From positions 1 to 64,000 of the forward strand of contig NZ_CALEMI010000040.1 of the NCBI RefSeq assembly GCF_937910895.1: a stretch of 64,000 bases of DNA. The letters run 5' to 3'. Origin of the DNA: an uncultured Dokdonia sp. GTDB taxonomy: Bacteria > Bacteroidota > Bacteroidia > Flavobacteriales > Flavobacteriaceae. Positions 45,696-54,432 of this stretch are shown one piece after another (within the stretch, counting starts at the first letter, position 1; every line of letters starts with the position of its first letter). The notes beneath the pieces were generated by a model. The model had not been told where the DNA came from, searched no databases, and saw only the letters and a program-made list of their open reading frames with translations. Made by a program: the position numbers and the translations under genes.

Positions 45696-45703
45696 TAAAT
45701 TTG
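45696..45703 (+). promoter_or_regulatory. Candidate -7 box (TAAATTTG) for haloperoxidase 2
   Basis: TAAATTTG fits TAnnTTTG and lies 52 bases before the ATG, giving haloperoxidase 2 its own promoter after the upstream terminator. No clear -33 box is present. Confidence 0.4.
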
Positions 45704-45754
45704 TAAAGTTGTTAAAACAACATGAGGGAATCACTAATTTTAACTTGAAAAAAA

Positions 45755-47725
45755 ATGAATAATTACAGAAGAGAAGAAGCTTTAGAAAGAAGACGAAAAG
45801 CAGCACAGCTCGCCTATGACAGGCCACATCTACCACACATAAGTAATGGTGATGAGCAAAGTTTTAGACACGACCAAAATACTGCCGATAGCCACGGTAT
45901 TTCAAAGGGAGAGTCTTCTTACTTAATGACTTTTACCAAAGGAATGCCGCACAATGAGAAAACAGGATTGGTAAACACACCGCTTAATGTGCAAAAATTT
46001 ATTAACGCGATAGATAGTGGTAATGAAAGAGATTTTAGAGACACACCATTAGGTCGTGAAGAAAATGTAGGATATGTATGTAAGCTTCCTGATTGGTTAT
46101 CAGAGAAAGCCAAAACAGGTAATAACGGAGGACCTGTTGGTTTAAGAGCTTGGGAAAGCCAAAGTGCAGGGCTTGCCTTTGATCTTGAAGGACCCGATGC
46201 GCAAGCAGTAACAATGCCACCTGCTCCTAATCTTGGAAGTGAAGAATTAGAAGGAGAAATGGCAGAAGTGTATACGCAAGCCTTATTGAGAGACGTCCCT
46301 TTTAACGCATTTTCTAATGGAGTGATGGGATGTGGACCTGGATTAAACCCTAAAAAAGACATCTCCCCTAATACTGTTTTGAATGCTTTTAACACAGCGC
46401 TTGCCGATGTAAAGAAAGTGAATGAATTAACAAGTAGATTACAAAAACTTGATTGGTTTAATGAGAAAAAAGAATTAAAATTAAACGAACAAGAAGAAAT
46501 CCGTAGATGTGATCGTTTTTGTCCTACACCTGCAACTGGGTATAGAGGTATCACGCCTGGAGATGATATAGGTCCTTATATTTCTCAATTTCTCTTGGTA
46601 GGAAACACAGGAATTAATGGAAACGATGCAGAACGTAAAACCAGAGATGGATTGATCACGTACGGAGGTATTTCTGTAAATCAGCGTGTGCGTACCGCAA
46701 CGCCTGGACAGGATTATATGCAAACTTGGGAGGAATGGTTAGATGTGCAAAATGCAGCCGCTGTTGGAGCTCTTGAGGAATATCTTCCAGGAAATACACC
46801 TGCAGGGCGTCGATTTATCTATACCCCTCGTGATCTTGCTACATACGTGCATTATGATGCTTTATATGAAGCGTATTTAAATGCTTGTTTAATTCTTCTT
46901 GGTAACGGTATACCATTTGATCCAGGAATCCCTTTCCAAGGAAATGATAAAATTGATCACCAACAAGGATTTGCTCATTTTGGAGGACCACATATCTTAT
47001 CATTGGTCACTGAGGTAGCTACACGTGCATTAAAAGCTGTACGTTTCCAAAAGTATAATGTACACAGACGTTTACGCCCAGAAGCATTAGCTGCTAGATT
47101 GTTTAAAATTGATACCTTACAACACATGGCTCCAGATTTAAGAGAGCTATTTGATAACTTAAAAGATTGTAAAATTTTAGATGCTGTAGCAGACAGAAAT
47201 GGACAAGCAGGAAATTACTTATTACCTATGCCTTTTTGTGAAGGATCTCCGATGCATCCTGCCTATGGAGCGGGTCACGCAACAGTCGCTGGCGCTTGTG
47301 TAACCATCCTTAAAGCATTCTTTGATCATAGTCGTCTTCTTGAAGTAGTGCCTAAAGATGAATTATCAAGAGAAGATTTTGAAGTCCTTAAAAAAGTAAA
47401 ACCAGGAATTACTAGAGCTAAGGTTCACTCATCAAATCTTGCCTATGTATCTGTAGATAATGGTCAATCATTAAGTGTAGTACCTGTACTAGATAGTAAT
47501 AATGAAATTGCAAAGCTTACGGTAGAAGGAGAACTTAACAAGTTATGTTCTAACATTTCTATAGGACGTGATTGGGCTGGTGTCCATTACTTTACAGATT
47601 ATTATGAGTCTATATTAATGGGTGAGGAAATTGCACTTGGTATTCTTGAAGAACAAAAACTAACGTTTGGAGAGAATTTCTCAATGACTGTTCCATTATT
47701 TAATGGAGAGTCAAGAAGAATATAA
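45755..47725 (+). CDS. Vanadium-dependent haloperoxidase, paralogue 2
   Basis: 656 aa, same length as paralogue 1 and very similar; differences cluster around residues 195-245 and 505-560. The vanadate-site motifs are the same (VHRRLRPEA; MHPAYGAGHATVAGAC; ISIGRDWAGVHYFTD), including Ala where Ser is expected. It has its own candidate promoter and terminator, so the two genes can be regulated separately. Expected role: halide oxidation by peroxide, for defence, signalling or peroxide removal in a marine setting; halide choice cannot be read. No halide transporter lies nearby. Confidence 0.9.
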   Translation: MNNYRREEALERRRKAAQLAYDRPHLPHISNGDEQSFRHDQNTADSHGISKGESSYLMTFTKGMPHNEKTGLVNTPLNVQKFINAIDSGNERDFRDTPLGREENVGYVCKLPDWLSEKAKTGNNGGPVGLRAWESQSAGLAFDLEGPDAQAVTMPPAPNLGSEELEGEMAEVYTQALLRDVPFNAFSNGVMGCGPGLNPKKDISPNTVLNAFNTALADVKKVNELTSRLQKLDWFNEKKELKLNEQEEIRRCDRFCPTPATGYRGITPGDDIGPYISQFLLVGNTGINGNDAERKTRDGLITYGGISVNQRVRTATPGQDYMQTWEEWLDVQNAAAVGALEEYLPGNTPAGRRFIYTPRDLATYVHYDALYEAYLNACLILLGNGIPFDPGIPFQGNDKIDHQQGFAHFGGPHILSLVTEVATRALKAVRFQKYNVHRRLRPEALAARLFKIDTLQHMAPDLRELFDNLKDCKILDAVADRNGQAGNYLLPMPFCEGSPMHPAYGAGHATVAGACVTILKAFFDHSRLLEVVPKDELSREDFEVLKKVKPGITRAKVHSSNLAYVSVDNGQSLSVVPVLDSNNEIAKLTVEGELNKLCSNISIGRDWAGVHYFTDYYESILMGEEIALGILEEQKLTFGENFSMTVPLFNGESRRI

Positions 47726-47747
47726 ACACTTTATAGTCTTAATTGAC

Positions 47748-47781
47748 AAAGCGCCACTCAGTATTGGGTGGCGCTTTTTTT
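47748..47781 (+). terminator. Terminator after haloperoxidase 2
   Basis: AAAGCGCCAC pairs exactly with GTGGCGCTTT, followed by a T run. It sits between convergent genes. Confidence 0.9.
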
Positions 47782-47829
47782 AAATTCTTATTTATAGAAA
47801 TAGCTTACAAATAATGTACGCGTTTATTT

Positions 47830-49113
47830 CTAAGACTTTCTTCGGTGGCGACTTTGATTATTTTTAGAGCGACTACTACTAGCACCTTTTGATGCACCTT
47901 GCCCTTGTCGAGAACTACGAGGTTGCCTTCTATGATTTGCTTTATTTTCGGCAGCTTGTGCTTTTAACTCTTCGATGGTATCGGTAGGTTCAAAACCAGG
48001 TACTACGCTACTTGGTAAACGCTCTCCTAGTAATTTCTCAATTCCGCGTACATATTCCATTTCATCTACACCTACTAGTGAGATAGCTTCTCCGCTTGCT
48101 CCTGCTCTCCCAGTACGACCAATACGATGTACATAGTCTTCTGGCACGTTAGGAAGTTCGTAATTAATCACATGAGGTAATAACGGAATATCAAGACCAC
48201 GTGCCGCAATATCTGTTGCCACGAGTACTCTGATGGAACCTTTTTTAAAACCTGCTAATGCTTTTGTACGTGCGTTTTGTGTCTTATTTCCATGAATCGC
48301 TGCCGATGTAATCCCAGCCTTATCTAGCTTCTGACTTAGTCTATTAGCTCCATGTTTAGTTCTTGTAAAAACAAGCACCTGATTCCAATTCCCTTCTTCG
48401 ATAAACTTGGTAATCAATTCTGTTTTCTTTGATTTATCAACACGATAGGTCGTTTGATCTACTTTTTCAGCAGTCGTGTTTTCTGGAGTAGCTTCCACCA
48501 ATATAGGGTTATTCAACATACTACTAGCTAGCGCCTTAATATCTTTAGAAAAGGTGGCGCTAAATAATAAGGTTTGTCGTTTTTTAGGTACTAAAGAAAT
48601 TACTTTCTTAATATCTCTCACAAATCCCATGTCTAGCATACGATCTGCTTCGTCTAGAACCAGAAACTCCACTTTAGAAAGTGATAACTCTCCTTGGTTG
48701 AGTAAGTCTAATAATCTCCCAGGAGTCGCAATAAGAATATCTACCCCTTGCCGTAACGTACGTACTTGCGGATTCTGATTGACACCTCCAAAAATCACGG
48801 TAGATTTCATATCTAAAAACACGCTGTATTCTTTTACATTATCAAACACCTGAGCTGCGAGTTCGCGGGTAGGTGTAAGTACTAATGCTCGGATAGGGCG
48901 TCTGCGTTGTGGTGGTGTTTTTGCTAATAATTGCAACATCGGCAAGGTAAACCCTGCTGTTTTTCCTGTTCCCGTTTGTGCAGAAGCAAGCACATCTTTT
49001 CCCTCTAATATAGGAGGAATGGCTTTTTCTTGAATAGGAGAAGGAGTTGTATATCCTTTTTTACTCACTGCTTTGAGTAGGGCATCAGATAAGCCCAATG
49101 ATTGAAATGACAT
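47830..49113 (-). CDS. DEAD-box RNA helicase, RhlE type
   Basis: 427 aa. Motifs in order: Q motif with [38 protein letters not shown] (I), PTRELAAQV (Ia), [11 protein letters not shown] (II), SATF (III), [12 protein letters not shown] and [10 protein letters not shown] (V, VI). The C-terminal tail is basic and Ser/Arg/Gln-rich ([18 protein letters not shown]), typical for RhlE-like enzymes that bind RNA loosely. It remodels RNA or ribosome-assembly intermediates; cold response is common in the family. A second DEAD-box gene is at 54429. Cytosolic, single gene. Confidence 0.93.
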   Translation of the reverse strand: MSFQSLGLSDALLKAVSKKGYTTPSPIQEKAIPPILEGKDVLASAQTGTGKTAGFTLPMLQLLAKTPPQRRRPIRALVLTPTRELAAQVFDNVKEYSVFLDMKSTVIFGGVNQNPQVRTLRQGVDILIATPGRLLDLLNQGELSLSKVEFLVLDEADRMLDMGFVRDIKKVISLVPKKRQTLLFSATFSKDIKALASSMLNNPILVEATPENTTAEKVDQTTYRVDKSKKTELITKFIEEGNWNQVLVFTRTKHGANRLSQKLDKAGITSAAIHGNKTQNARTKALAGFKKGSIRVLVATDIAARGLDIPLLPHVINYELPNVPEDYVHRIGRTGRAGASGEAISLVGVDEMEYVRGIEKLLGERLPSSVVPGFEPTDTIEELKAQAAENKANHRRQPRSSRQGQGASKGASSSRSKNNQSRHRRKS

Positions 49114-49216
49114 AAATAAGTCTTAAGAAATGACTTTTAGTTAGTGGTGTCATTTCGTGTAAGGTGCAAAGGTACGTATATTTTAAGGGATACTATATTT
49201 TACTGTTTCTGTATAC

Positions 49217-49230
49217 GCTTTCGCGAAAGC
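49217..49230. repeat. GCTTTCGCGAAAGC palindrome
   Basis: Perfect copy in the 159-base gap between the RhlE-type helicase and the Kdo-kinase-like gene. Confidence 0.9.
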
Positions 49231-49272
49231 ACATAATACATACTTAGAAATCAATTAGTTACAAATACATTG

Positions 49273-50031
49273 CTATGAACGCTTCCAGAATTTGAGTTTT
49301 TTCTTAAGTCTCTTTTTTTTGTGAAATCCTTTTTGGAAATCTTGGATGCCTTGCCACATTGCTCTAAAAACCGTTGTAGGATCTTCGCCGCTGGCACTAG
49401 CATAAGCATCTGCCATGACTTGTACCTGCGATTCAATAGATGAGAGACGTCTAAAATTTGACATCCGAGTGTTAAAGTCCATAGGTCCAAATTCCATTCG
49501 ATTGAGATCCACCAAGTAAAAATCGTACCCATTATCTTTGATCGTAATCAGGGTATTTCCGGGAGAGTGGTCTAGAAAATGAATATTTTTTTTGTGTAGA
49601 CTATGAGTAAATTTCGCGAAAGCGGACAACATATCCACATCCCCTACATATTCTGAGTCACGTATGAGTTCGCGATACGTCAAGTCATACGACTGATGCT
49701 TACTCACGTAATAACTCCTCCCAAAAAACAATCCCCGTTCTTCAAAATAACCGATAGGCTGCGGAGTGAGCACCTTATTTTCTAATAAACGATGGGCATA
49801 CTCAAAAGAGCGTCTTGCCTTTGAGGTTCTGAAATATCGATACGCAATCTTATTGATAAGGTTAGGAACTTTAAAGGATTTTACATTGATCGTCTCGCCG
49901 TTAAGGTCAAATAACTTAAGGGAATTGCGGTTACGCTCATCAAAGTTTTTACCTCGCGACTCAAAATGAGTCACGATATCCAAAATATGATCTGCCTGAT
50001 CTTGATATGCAGGTGCTATATGATACTTCAC
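49273..50031 (-). CDS. Lipopolysaccharide core kinase-like protein (Kdo/WaaP family)
   Basis: 252 aa with a small eukaryotic-like kinase fold: NVKSFKVPNLINKIAYRYFRTSKARRSFEYAHRLLENKVLTPQPIGYFE in the N-lobe, the catalytic loop FLDHSPGNTLI (HxDxxPxN analogue, Asp near residue 154), and VDLNRMEFG as the DFG-like metal Asp. This fits Kdo kinases and WaaP-type enzymes that phosphorylate LPS sugars. The C-terminal tail is very basic (KGFHKKKRLKKKLKFWKRS), suited to binding acidic lipids or membranes. Divergent neighbour is a glycosyltransferase, which supports an envelope-polysaccharide role. A partial palindrome (ATTTCGCGAAAGCGG) codes for FAKF. Confidence 0.82.
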   Translation of the reverse strand: MKYHIAPAYQDQADHILDIVTHFESRGKNFDERNRNSLKLFDLNGETINVKSFKVPNLINKIAYRYFRTSKARRSFEYAHRLLENKVLTPQPIGYFEERGLFFGRSYYVSKHQSYDLTYRELIRDSEYVGDVDMLSAFAKFTHSLHKKNIHFLDHSPGNTLITIKDNGYDFYLVDLNRMEFGPMDFNTRMSNFRRLSSIESQVQVMADAYASASGEDPTTVFRAMWQGIQDFQKGFHKKKRLKKKLKFWKRS

Positions 50032-50066
50032 GGTGCAAAACTACAGAAACTACCGTTTATAAAACA

Positions 50067-51182
50067 ATGAACAATCAGGAGTTTTCATTTATCTTTGTCG
50101 GCATGTCCAGAATTCCTAGTATTTTTTTAGAAAGTCATAATATCAAAAACCCATTTTCGGGTTTTGGACAGTTTAATTATCATCTTATTAAAGGGATCTA
50201 TGAAGCTAAAATTTCTGACCTGCGTTGTACCTTATACGCAAAGAACCCTACACCATTGCAAGAAGAATTTGGCAATTACTTTGACTATAAAAAATACTAC
50301 ACCCTCCACAGGCGAGCTCCTTTTAGAATCCGTAAAAAGTATGATGTGTGGCATTCACTCAATCAAAATCTAAAAGTAGAACCACATCACGATATCCCAT
50401 ACATACTGACCGTACACGATGTAAATTTTATAGATGAAGTCTCTACAGATATGCACCATGAGAGCAATCAACGGTTTCAAGCGAAGTTAGACCGAAGCCA
50501 TGCGATTACCTATATTTCTAAATATTCACAAGCGTCTACGCACAAGTACTTTAATGTACCCAATGTACCTGAGTATATCATTTATAATGGGAACACCTTA
50601 GAGACCATTACCCTACCCGAAGATCATATATCAAAGATTCCTATTGAAGGTCCATTTTTGTTTAGTATTGGGGAATTTAGCGAACGCAAAAACTTTCATT
50701 CGCTTGTTGAAATGCTCGCACTCGTACCTGAATACAAGCTTGTACTCTCTGGAAATAGTAACACTACCTACGCAAAAATAGCCTTACAAGAAGCCATTGA
50801 TAAACACCAACTTCAAGACAGAATCATTATCACTGGGAAAATCTCTGAATTTGACAAACAGTATTACCTAAAACATTGCACCGCTTTTGTGTTTCCATCC
50901 TTACGAGAAGGATTTGGAATCCCGCCTATAGAAGCGATGCGATTTGGCAAACCTGTATTTATATCCAACAATACATCCTTACCAGAAGTAGGTGGCACAC
51001 ATGCTTTTTATTGGGATCACTATGATCCTGAATATATGGCAACCGTATTAAAAGAAGGACTAGCCGAGTATTTTAAAAATGAAAATACGCTCTCAAAAAC
51101 ATATATAACGCACGCACAACAATTTAGTTGGGCGAAGGCAGCACAACAATATATAGACGTCTATAGAAGTCTTACATCTTGA
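50067..51182 (+). CDS. Glycosyltransferase family 4 (GT-B)
   Basis: 371 aa from ATG 50067 (MNNQEFSFIFVGMSRIPS); the ORF-track start overlaps the divergent kinase gene. The C-terminal GT-B domain shows FSIGEFSERKNFHSLVEML, then FVFPSLREGFGIPPIEAMRFGKPVFISNNTSLPEVGG, the E(x)7E-type donor-binding motif of GT4. It transfers a sugar from a nucleotide sugar in LPS, O-antigen or capsule-like pathways; the exact sugar is unknown. The adjacent Kdo/WaaP-like kinase hints at LPS-core work. The next gene (TsaC) starts 10 bases after the stop, so they are in one operon. Confidence 0.88.
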   Translation: MNNQEFSFIFVGMSRIPSIFLESHNIKNPFSGFGQFNYHLIKGIYEAKISDLRCTLYAKNPTPLQEEFGNYFDYKKYYTLHRRAPFRIRKKYDVWHSLNQNLKVEPHHDIPYILTVHDVNFIDEVSTDMHHESNQRFQAKLDRSHAITYISKYSQASTHKYFNVPNVPEYIIYNGNTLETITLPEDHISKIPIEGPFLFSIGEFSERKNFHSLVEMLALVPEYKLVLSGNSNTTYAKIALQEAIDKHQLQDRIIITGKISEFDKQYYLKHCTAFVFPSLREGFGIPPIEAMRFGKPVFISNNTSLPEVGGTHAFYWDHYDPEYMATVLKEGLAEYFKNENTLSKTYITHAQQFSWAKAAQQYIDVYRSLTS

Positions 51183-51192
51183 TATTATACTT

Positions 51193-51753
51193 ATGAAAGA
51201 AGAACACGACAACGCCATTGCAACGCTTAAAAGAGGCGGACTCATCTTATACCCTACCGATACGGTTTGGGGTATAGGATGTGATGCGACAAATGCTGAT
51301 GCCATAGAAAAAGTGTATCAACTTAAAAAACGTGCCGAAAGCAAAGCATTAATTTGTCTTGTCAGTGACTTTAAAATGTTGCAACAATATGTCGAGGAGA
51401 TTCCTGAAGTGGCGTATGATATTTTAAAATATGCTGTAAAACCTACGACAATTATTTATGACGATCCCATCCGTATTTCTGAAAATCTAATCGCACCAGA
51501 CAACACCTTAGGATTTCGCGTATGTCGGAATAAATTTTGTAATTTCTTACTGAAGAAATTTAGAAAACCGATTGTGTCCACGAGTGCCAATATAAGTGGT
51601 GCGCCAACCCCTCGTAAATTTAGCGAGATTGACCCCATTATTTTGGAAGGCGTAGACTATATTGTAAATTTGGATCGAAATAAAAAAAGCCTTGCTCCAT
51701 CTGCCATTATCAAACTCACTAAAGATGGAAAAGTCACGATCATTAGAGAATAA
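51193..51753 (+). CDS. tsaC: Threonylcarbamoyl-AMP synthase (TsaC/Sua5 family)
   Basis: 186 aa. Makes threonylcarbamoyl-AMP from threonine, bicarbonate and ATP for the t6A37 modification of ANN-decoding tRNAs. Key motifs are LILYPTDTVWGIGCDATN, KRAESKALICLVSDFKMLQQYV (KxR region), VKPTTIIYD, LGFRVCRNKF and the STSANISG block with Ser/Asn. This is the canonical TsaC pattern, unlike the YciO-like protein at 13122. Cytosolic. It lies 24 bases before the CCA-adding enzyme, so two tRNA-maturation genes are together. Confidence 0.9.
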   Translation: MKEEHDNAIATLKRGGLILYPTDTVWGIGCDATNADAIEKVYQLKKRAESKALICLVSDFKMLQQYVEEIPEVAYDILKYAVKPTTIIYDDPIRISENLIAPDNTLGFRVCRNKFCNFLLKKFRKPIVSTSANISGAPTPRKFSEIDPIILEGVDYIVNLDRNKKSLAPSAIIKLTKDGKVTIIRE

Positions 51754-51777
51754 CAGACAGGATTAAATACAGTACGA

Positions 51778-53196
51778 ATGCCTAATTACCAAAATGCTTT
51801 ATCACAACCTATTTTTAAAACCATCTCTCAAGCAGCCGATGCTCTAGGCGTAGAAACGTATGTGATAGGTGGCTTTGTACGCGATTATATTTTAAAACGA
51901 GATACCTCAAAAGATATAGATGTTGTCGCTGTGGGAAGCGGTATTACGCTTGCGCGAAAAGTATCACAGCTACTTCCAAATACACCTAAAGTTCAAGTTT
52001 TCAAAACCTACGGAACCGCCATGTTAAAAAGTGGTCAAACCGAAGTAGAGTTTGTAGGCGCACGGAAAGAATCCTATACTAAAGACAGCCGTAATCCCAT
52101 TGTAGAAGACGGTAGTTTGCAGGACGATCAAAATCGGCGTGATTTTACGATTAATGCCCTTGCCATCCGACTGAATGATGCTCAATATGGTGACCTTATA
52201 GATCCGTTTGGTGGAATTGAAGATTTAGAAAAAGGAATCATAAGAACGCCACTTGATCCAGATATCACCTACAGTGACGACCCGTTGCGTATGATGCGTG
52301 GAATTCGATTTGCCACACAACTGAATTTTACGATTGAAAAAGAATCACTTGCTTCGATCAAACGCAATGCAGATCGCATCAAGATCATAACCAAAGAACG
52401 TATCGTTGTCGAACTTCATAAAATCTTACTCAGCCCTATTCCTTCTAAAGGATTTTTATTATTAGAAAAAACAGGATTGTTACCATATATTCTTCCTGAG
52501 TTAGTTGCTCTTAAAGGAATTGATGAAGTCGAAGGGCAAAAACATAAAGACAATTTTTATCACACGTTAGAAGTTGTCGATAATATTTCTCAATATACAA
52601 ACGACGTATGGTTACGATGGGCAGCACTCCTTCACGATATAGGAAAAGCCCCCACCAAGAAGTTTAGCAAAAAAGTGGGATGGACCTTTCACGGACATGA
52701 ATTTGTGGGTTCAAAAATGGTGTATAAACTGTTCAAACGTCTCAAAATGCCCTTAAATGACAAAATGAAGTTTGTTCAAAAAATGGTGTTAATGAGTTCG
52801 CGACCTATTGTCATTTCTGAAGATCACGTAACGGACAGTGCTGTACGAAGATTGGTATTTGACGCAGGAGACAACATCGAAGATCTCATGACCTTATGTG
52901 AAGCTGATATCACCACCAAAAATCCTAGACGTTTTAAGAAGTATCACAATAACTTCAAAGTCGTACGCAGTAAAATCAAAGAGGTAGAAGAGCGGGATCA
53001 CATCCGTAATTTCCAACCACCTGTTTCTGGAGAAGAAATCATGAAAACTTTTGGACTTCAACCAGGAAGAGAGATCGGTATTATTAAAGAAGCGATTAAA
53101 GAAGCGATTCTTGAAGGCGTCATTCCTAATGAATATGACGCTGCTCATGCTTTTATGATAGAGAAGGGAAAAGAGATTGGGCTTCAGTTAAAATAA
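51778..53196 (+). CDS. CCA tRNA nucleotidyltransferase with HD domain
   Basis: 472 aa. Adds or repairs the CCA 3' end of tRNAs. Head motif GGFVRDYILKRDTSKDIDVVAVGSG (GG and DxD metal site), then EDGSLQDDQNRRDFTINALAIRL, and DPLRMMRGIRFA with the RRxxNxxx-like neck. The HD domain in the C-terminal half (LRWAALLHDIGKAPTKKF) is typical of bacterial enzymes of this class and adds phosphohydrolase activity. Class II nucleotidyltransferase. Operon with tsaC. Single-copy in this window, so likely essential for tRNA maturation. Confidence 0.93.
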   Translation: MPNYQNALSQPIFKTISQAADALGVETYVIGGFVRDYILKRDTSKDIDVVAVGSGITLARKVSQLLPNTPKVQVFKTYGTAMLKSGQTEVEFVGARKESYTKDSRNPIVEDGSLQDDQNRRDFTINALAIRLNDAQYGDLIDPFGGIEDLEKGIIRTPLDPDITYSDDPLRMMRGIRFATQLNFTIEKESLASIKRNADRIKIITKERIVVELHKILLSPIPSKGFLLLEKTGLLPYILPELVALKGIDEVEGQKHKDNFYHTLEVVDNISQYTNDVWLRWAALLHDIGKAPTKKFSKKVGWTFHGHEFVGSKMVYKLFKRLKMPLNDKMKFVQKMVLMSSRPIVISEDHVTDSAVRRLVFDAGDNIEDLMTLCEADITTKNPRRFKKYHNNFKVVRSKIKEVEERDHIRNFQPPVSGEEIMKTFGLQPGREIGIIKEAIKEAILEGVIPNEYDAAHAFMIEKGKEIGLQLK

Positions 53197-53274
53197 AATC
53201 TCAAAAAAGGAAATCTCAAATCACAAAAGAATCCATAAACGTATTATATGATTTGAGATAAAAAGATTAAAAAT

Positions 53275-53312
53275 AAAAAATGCTGATTGTATAATTACAA
53301 TCAGCATTTTTT
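53275..53312. terminator. Bidirectional terminator between the CCA-adding enzyme and the CDGSH gene
   Basis: AAAAAATGCTGATTGTA pairs exactly with TACAATCAGCATTTTTT around TAAT. Works for both convergent genes. Confidence 0.9.
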
Positions 53313-53332
53313 ATATAACGTATTTTGCTTTT

Positions 53333-53572
53333 TTATTTATGTGATCCATCGCAATACGGTGGATTCTTAGTTAATTTACAGGTACATAAATAGACTGTAG
53401 TTGTTTCTGTAGCTTCAAAACGTAAGCTAGGAGTGCTTTCGGCCGCTTTATGAGATCCGTCACAAAAAGGCTGATTTTCACTATGCCCACAGGTACACCA
53501 AGAATATTTTTTCCCTTCAGCTACTTCACATGCAATAGGAGCGTCTCCTCCTCTTTTTTTATTGTCTTCCAT
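53333..53572 (-). CDS. Two-motif CDGSH iron-sulfur protein
   Basis: 79 aa with two CDGSH-type sites: CTCGHSENQPFCDGSHK (residues about 28-44) and CTCKLTKNPPYCDGSHK at the C-terminus. Each has the C-x-C-(x)n-C-D-G-S-H ligand set of the mitoNEET class, so two [2Fe-2S] clusters are expected. Such proteins store or transfer iron-sulfur clusters or electrons. Cytosolic, small, single gene. The next minus-strand gene upstream is about 0.8 kb away in sequence order but a separate unit. Confidence 0.95.
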   Translation of the reverse strand: MEDNKKRGGDAPIACEVAEGKKYSWCTCGHSENQPFCDGSHKAAESTPSLRFEATETTTVYLCTCKLTKNPPYCDGSHK

Positions 53573-53655
53573 ATCAATTATATTTCCGTGTAAACAGAAA
53601 TCGCATTTTTTAAGTTAGTATTATACATCTAAGATATACATAAAGACTTTTGGAA

Positions 53656-54432
53656 TTATTCTAAATTACTTCCAAGAGTATCGTTGGTGGTAAATAACTC
53701 AATGGTGTAATCGAGTAATGATATATCCCCTTTGCCTCCGTGTCCAGGAATGATAGTTTGTACTTCTGGATAGGCTTCTTTTACTTTCTTTACCGTTTTT
53801 GACCACACCTGAGTATCTGCATCTTTAATATTTCCTTGACTTGCATGTAAAGATTTTATCATACAGCCCCCGTATAAAATATGTTCCTCTTGGATATAAG
53901 ACACAATGTTATCTTGTGTGTGTGCTGGGCCAAAATAAGTGTTTTCGACAGTGGTATTTCCAACTTTAATTTCTTGCTTGGTTTCAAAAGGATATGTAAT
54001 TACTTTGGAATCTTTGGCTAGAATTTGAGCTGTTTTGCTAGATGCATAAGAAGGAATGTTCGCTTTCGCGAAAGCTTTCAATCCGCCGGCTGCATCGGTA
54101 TGGGAATGATTTACCACAACACCTACAATCTTAACATTCAACTCTTTTTGTAGAAACTTAATAAGTTGAGAGGCACTCACTTCATCTACTGGAGAATCAA
54201 AAATTATGGCTTCTCCATTAGAAATGTAAACATATCCATTACACGGATAAAAATCAGATTGTTTTAGCTTTAAATAAGAAATATGTTGGTATTTATTTTC
54301 CGATAGCTTAACGATCTCTAAAGGTCTTACGTAGATGTCTGGATCAAATTTATTATCTCCTCCCATACAGGAAGATAAAAACAACGTGAAAAGACAAAAG
54401 ATAGCAAGCCTAAAGAGAAATTTTTCTATCAT
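53656..54432 (-). CDS. Lipoprotein of the subclass B1 metallo-beta-lactamase fold
   Basis: 258 aa. The N-terminus is a lipoprotein signal (FRLAIFCLFTLFLSSC). All B1-type zinc ligands are present: VVNHSHTDAAGG (HxHxD), GPAHTQDNIV (His), YGGCMIKS (the B1 Cys) and IPGHGG (last His). This could be a chromosomal beta-lactamase of the kind found in many Flavobacteriaceae, or another hydrolase of the fold; activity cannot be read. The FAKA in AGGLKAFAKANIPSY comes from a full GCTTTCGCGAAAGC palindrome (54062-54075). It starts inside the stop of the DEAD-box helicase gene (4-base overlap), so they share a transcript. Confidence 0.88.
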   Translation of the reverse strand: MIEKFLFRLAIFCLFTLFLSSCMGGDNKFDPDIYVRPLEIVKLSENKYQHISYLKLKQSDFYPCNGYVYISNGEAIIFDSPVDEVSASQLIKFLQKELNVKIVGVVVNHSHTDAAGGLKAFAKANIPSYASSKTAQILAKDSKVITYPFETKQEIKVGNTTVENTYFGPAHTQDNIVSYIQEEHILYGGCMIKSLHASQGNIKDADTQVWSKTVKKVKEAYPEVQTIIPGHGGKGDISLLDYTIELFTTNDTLGSNLE

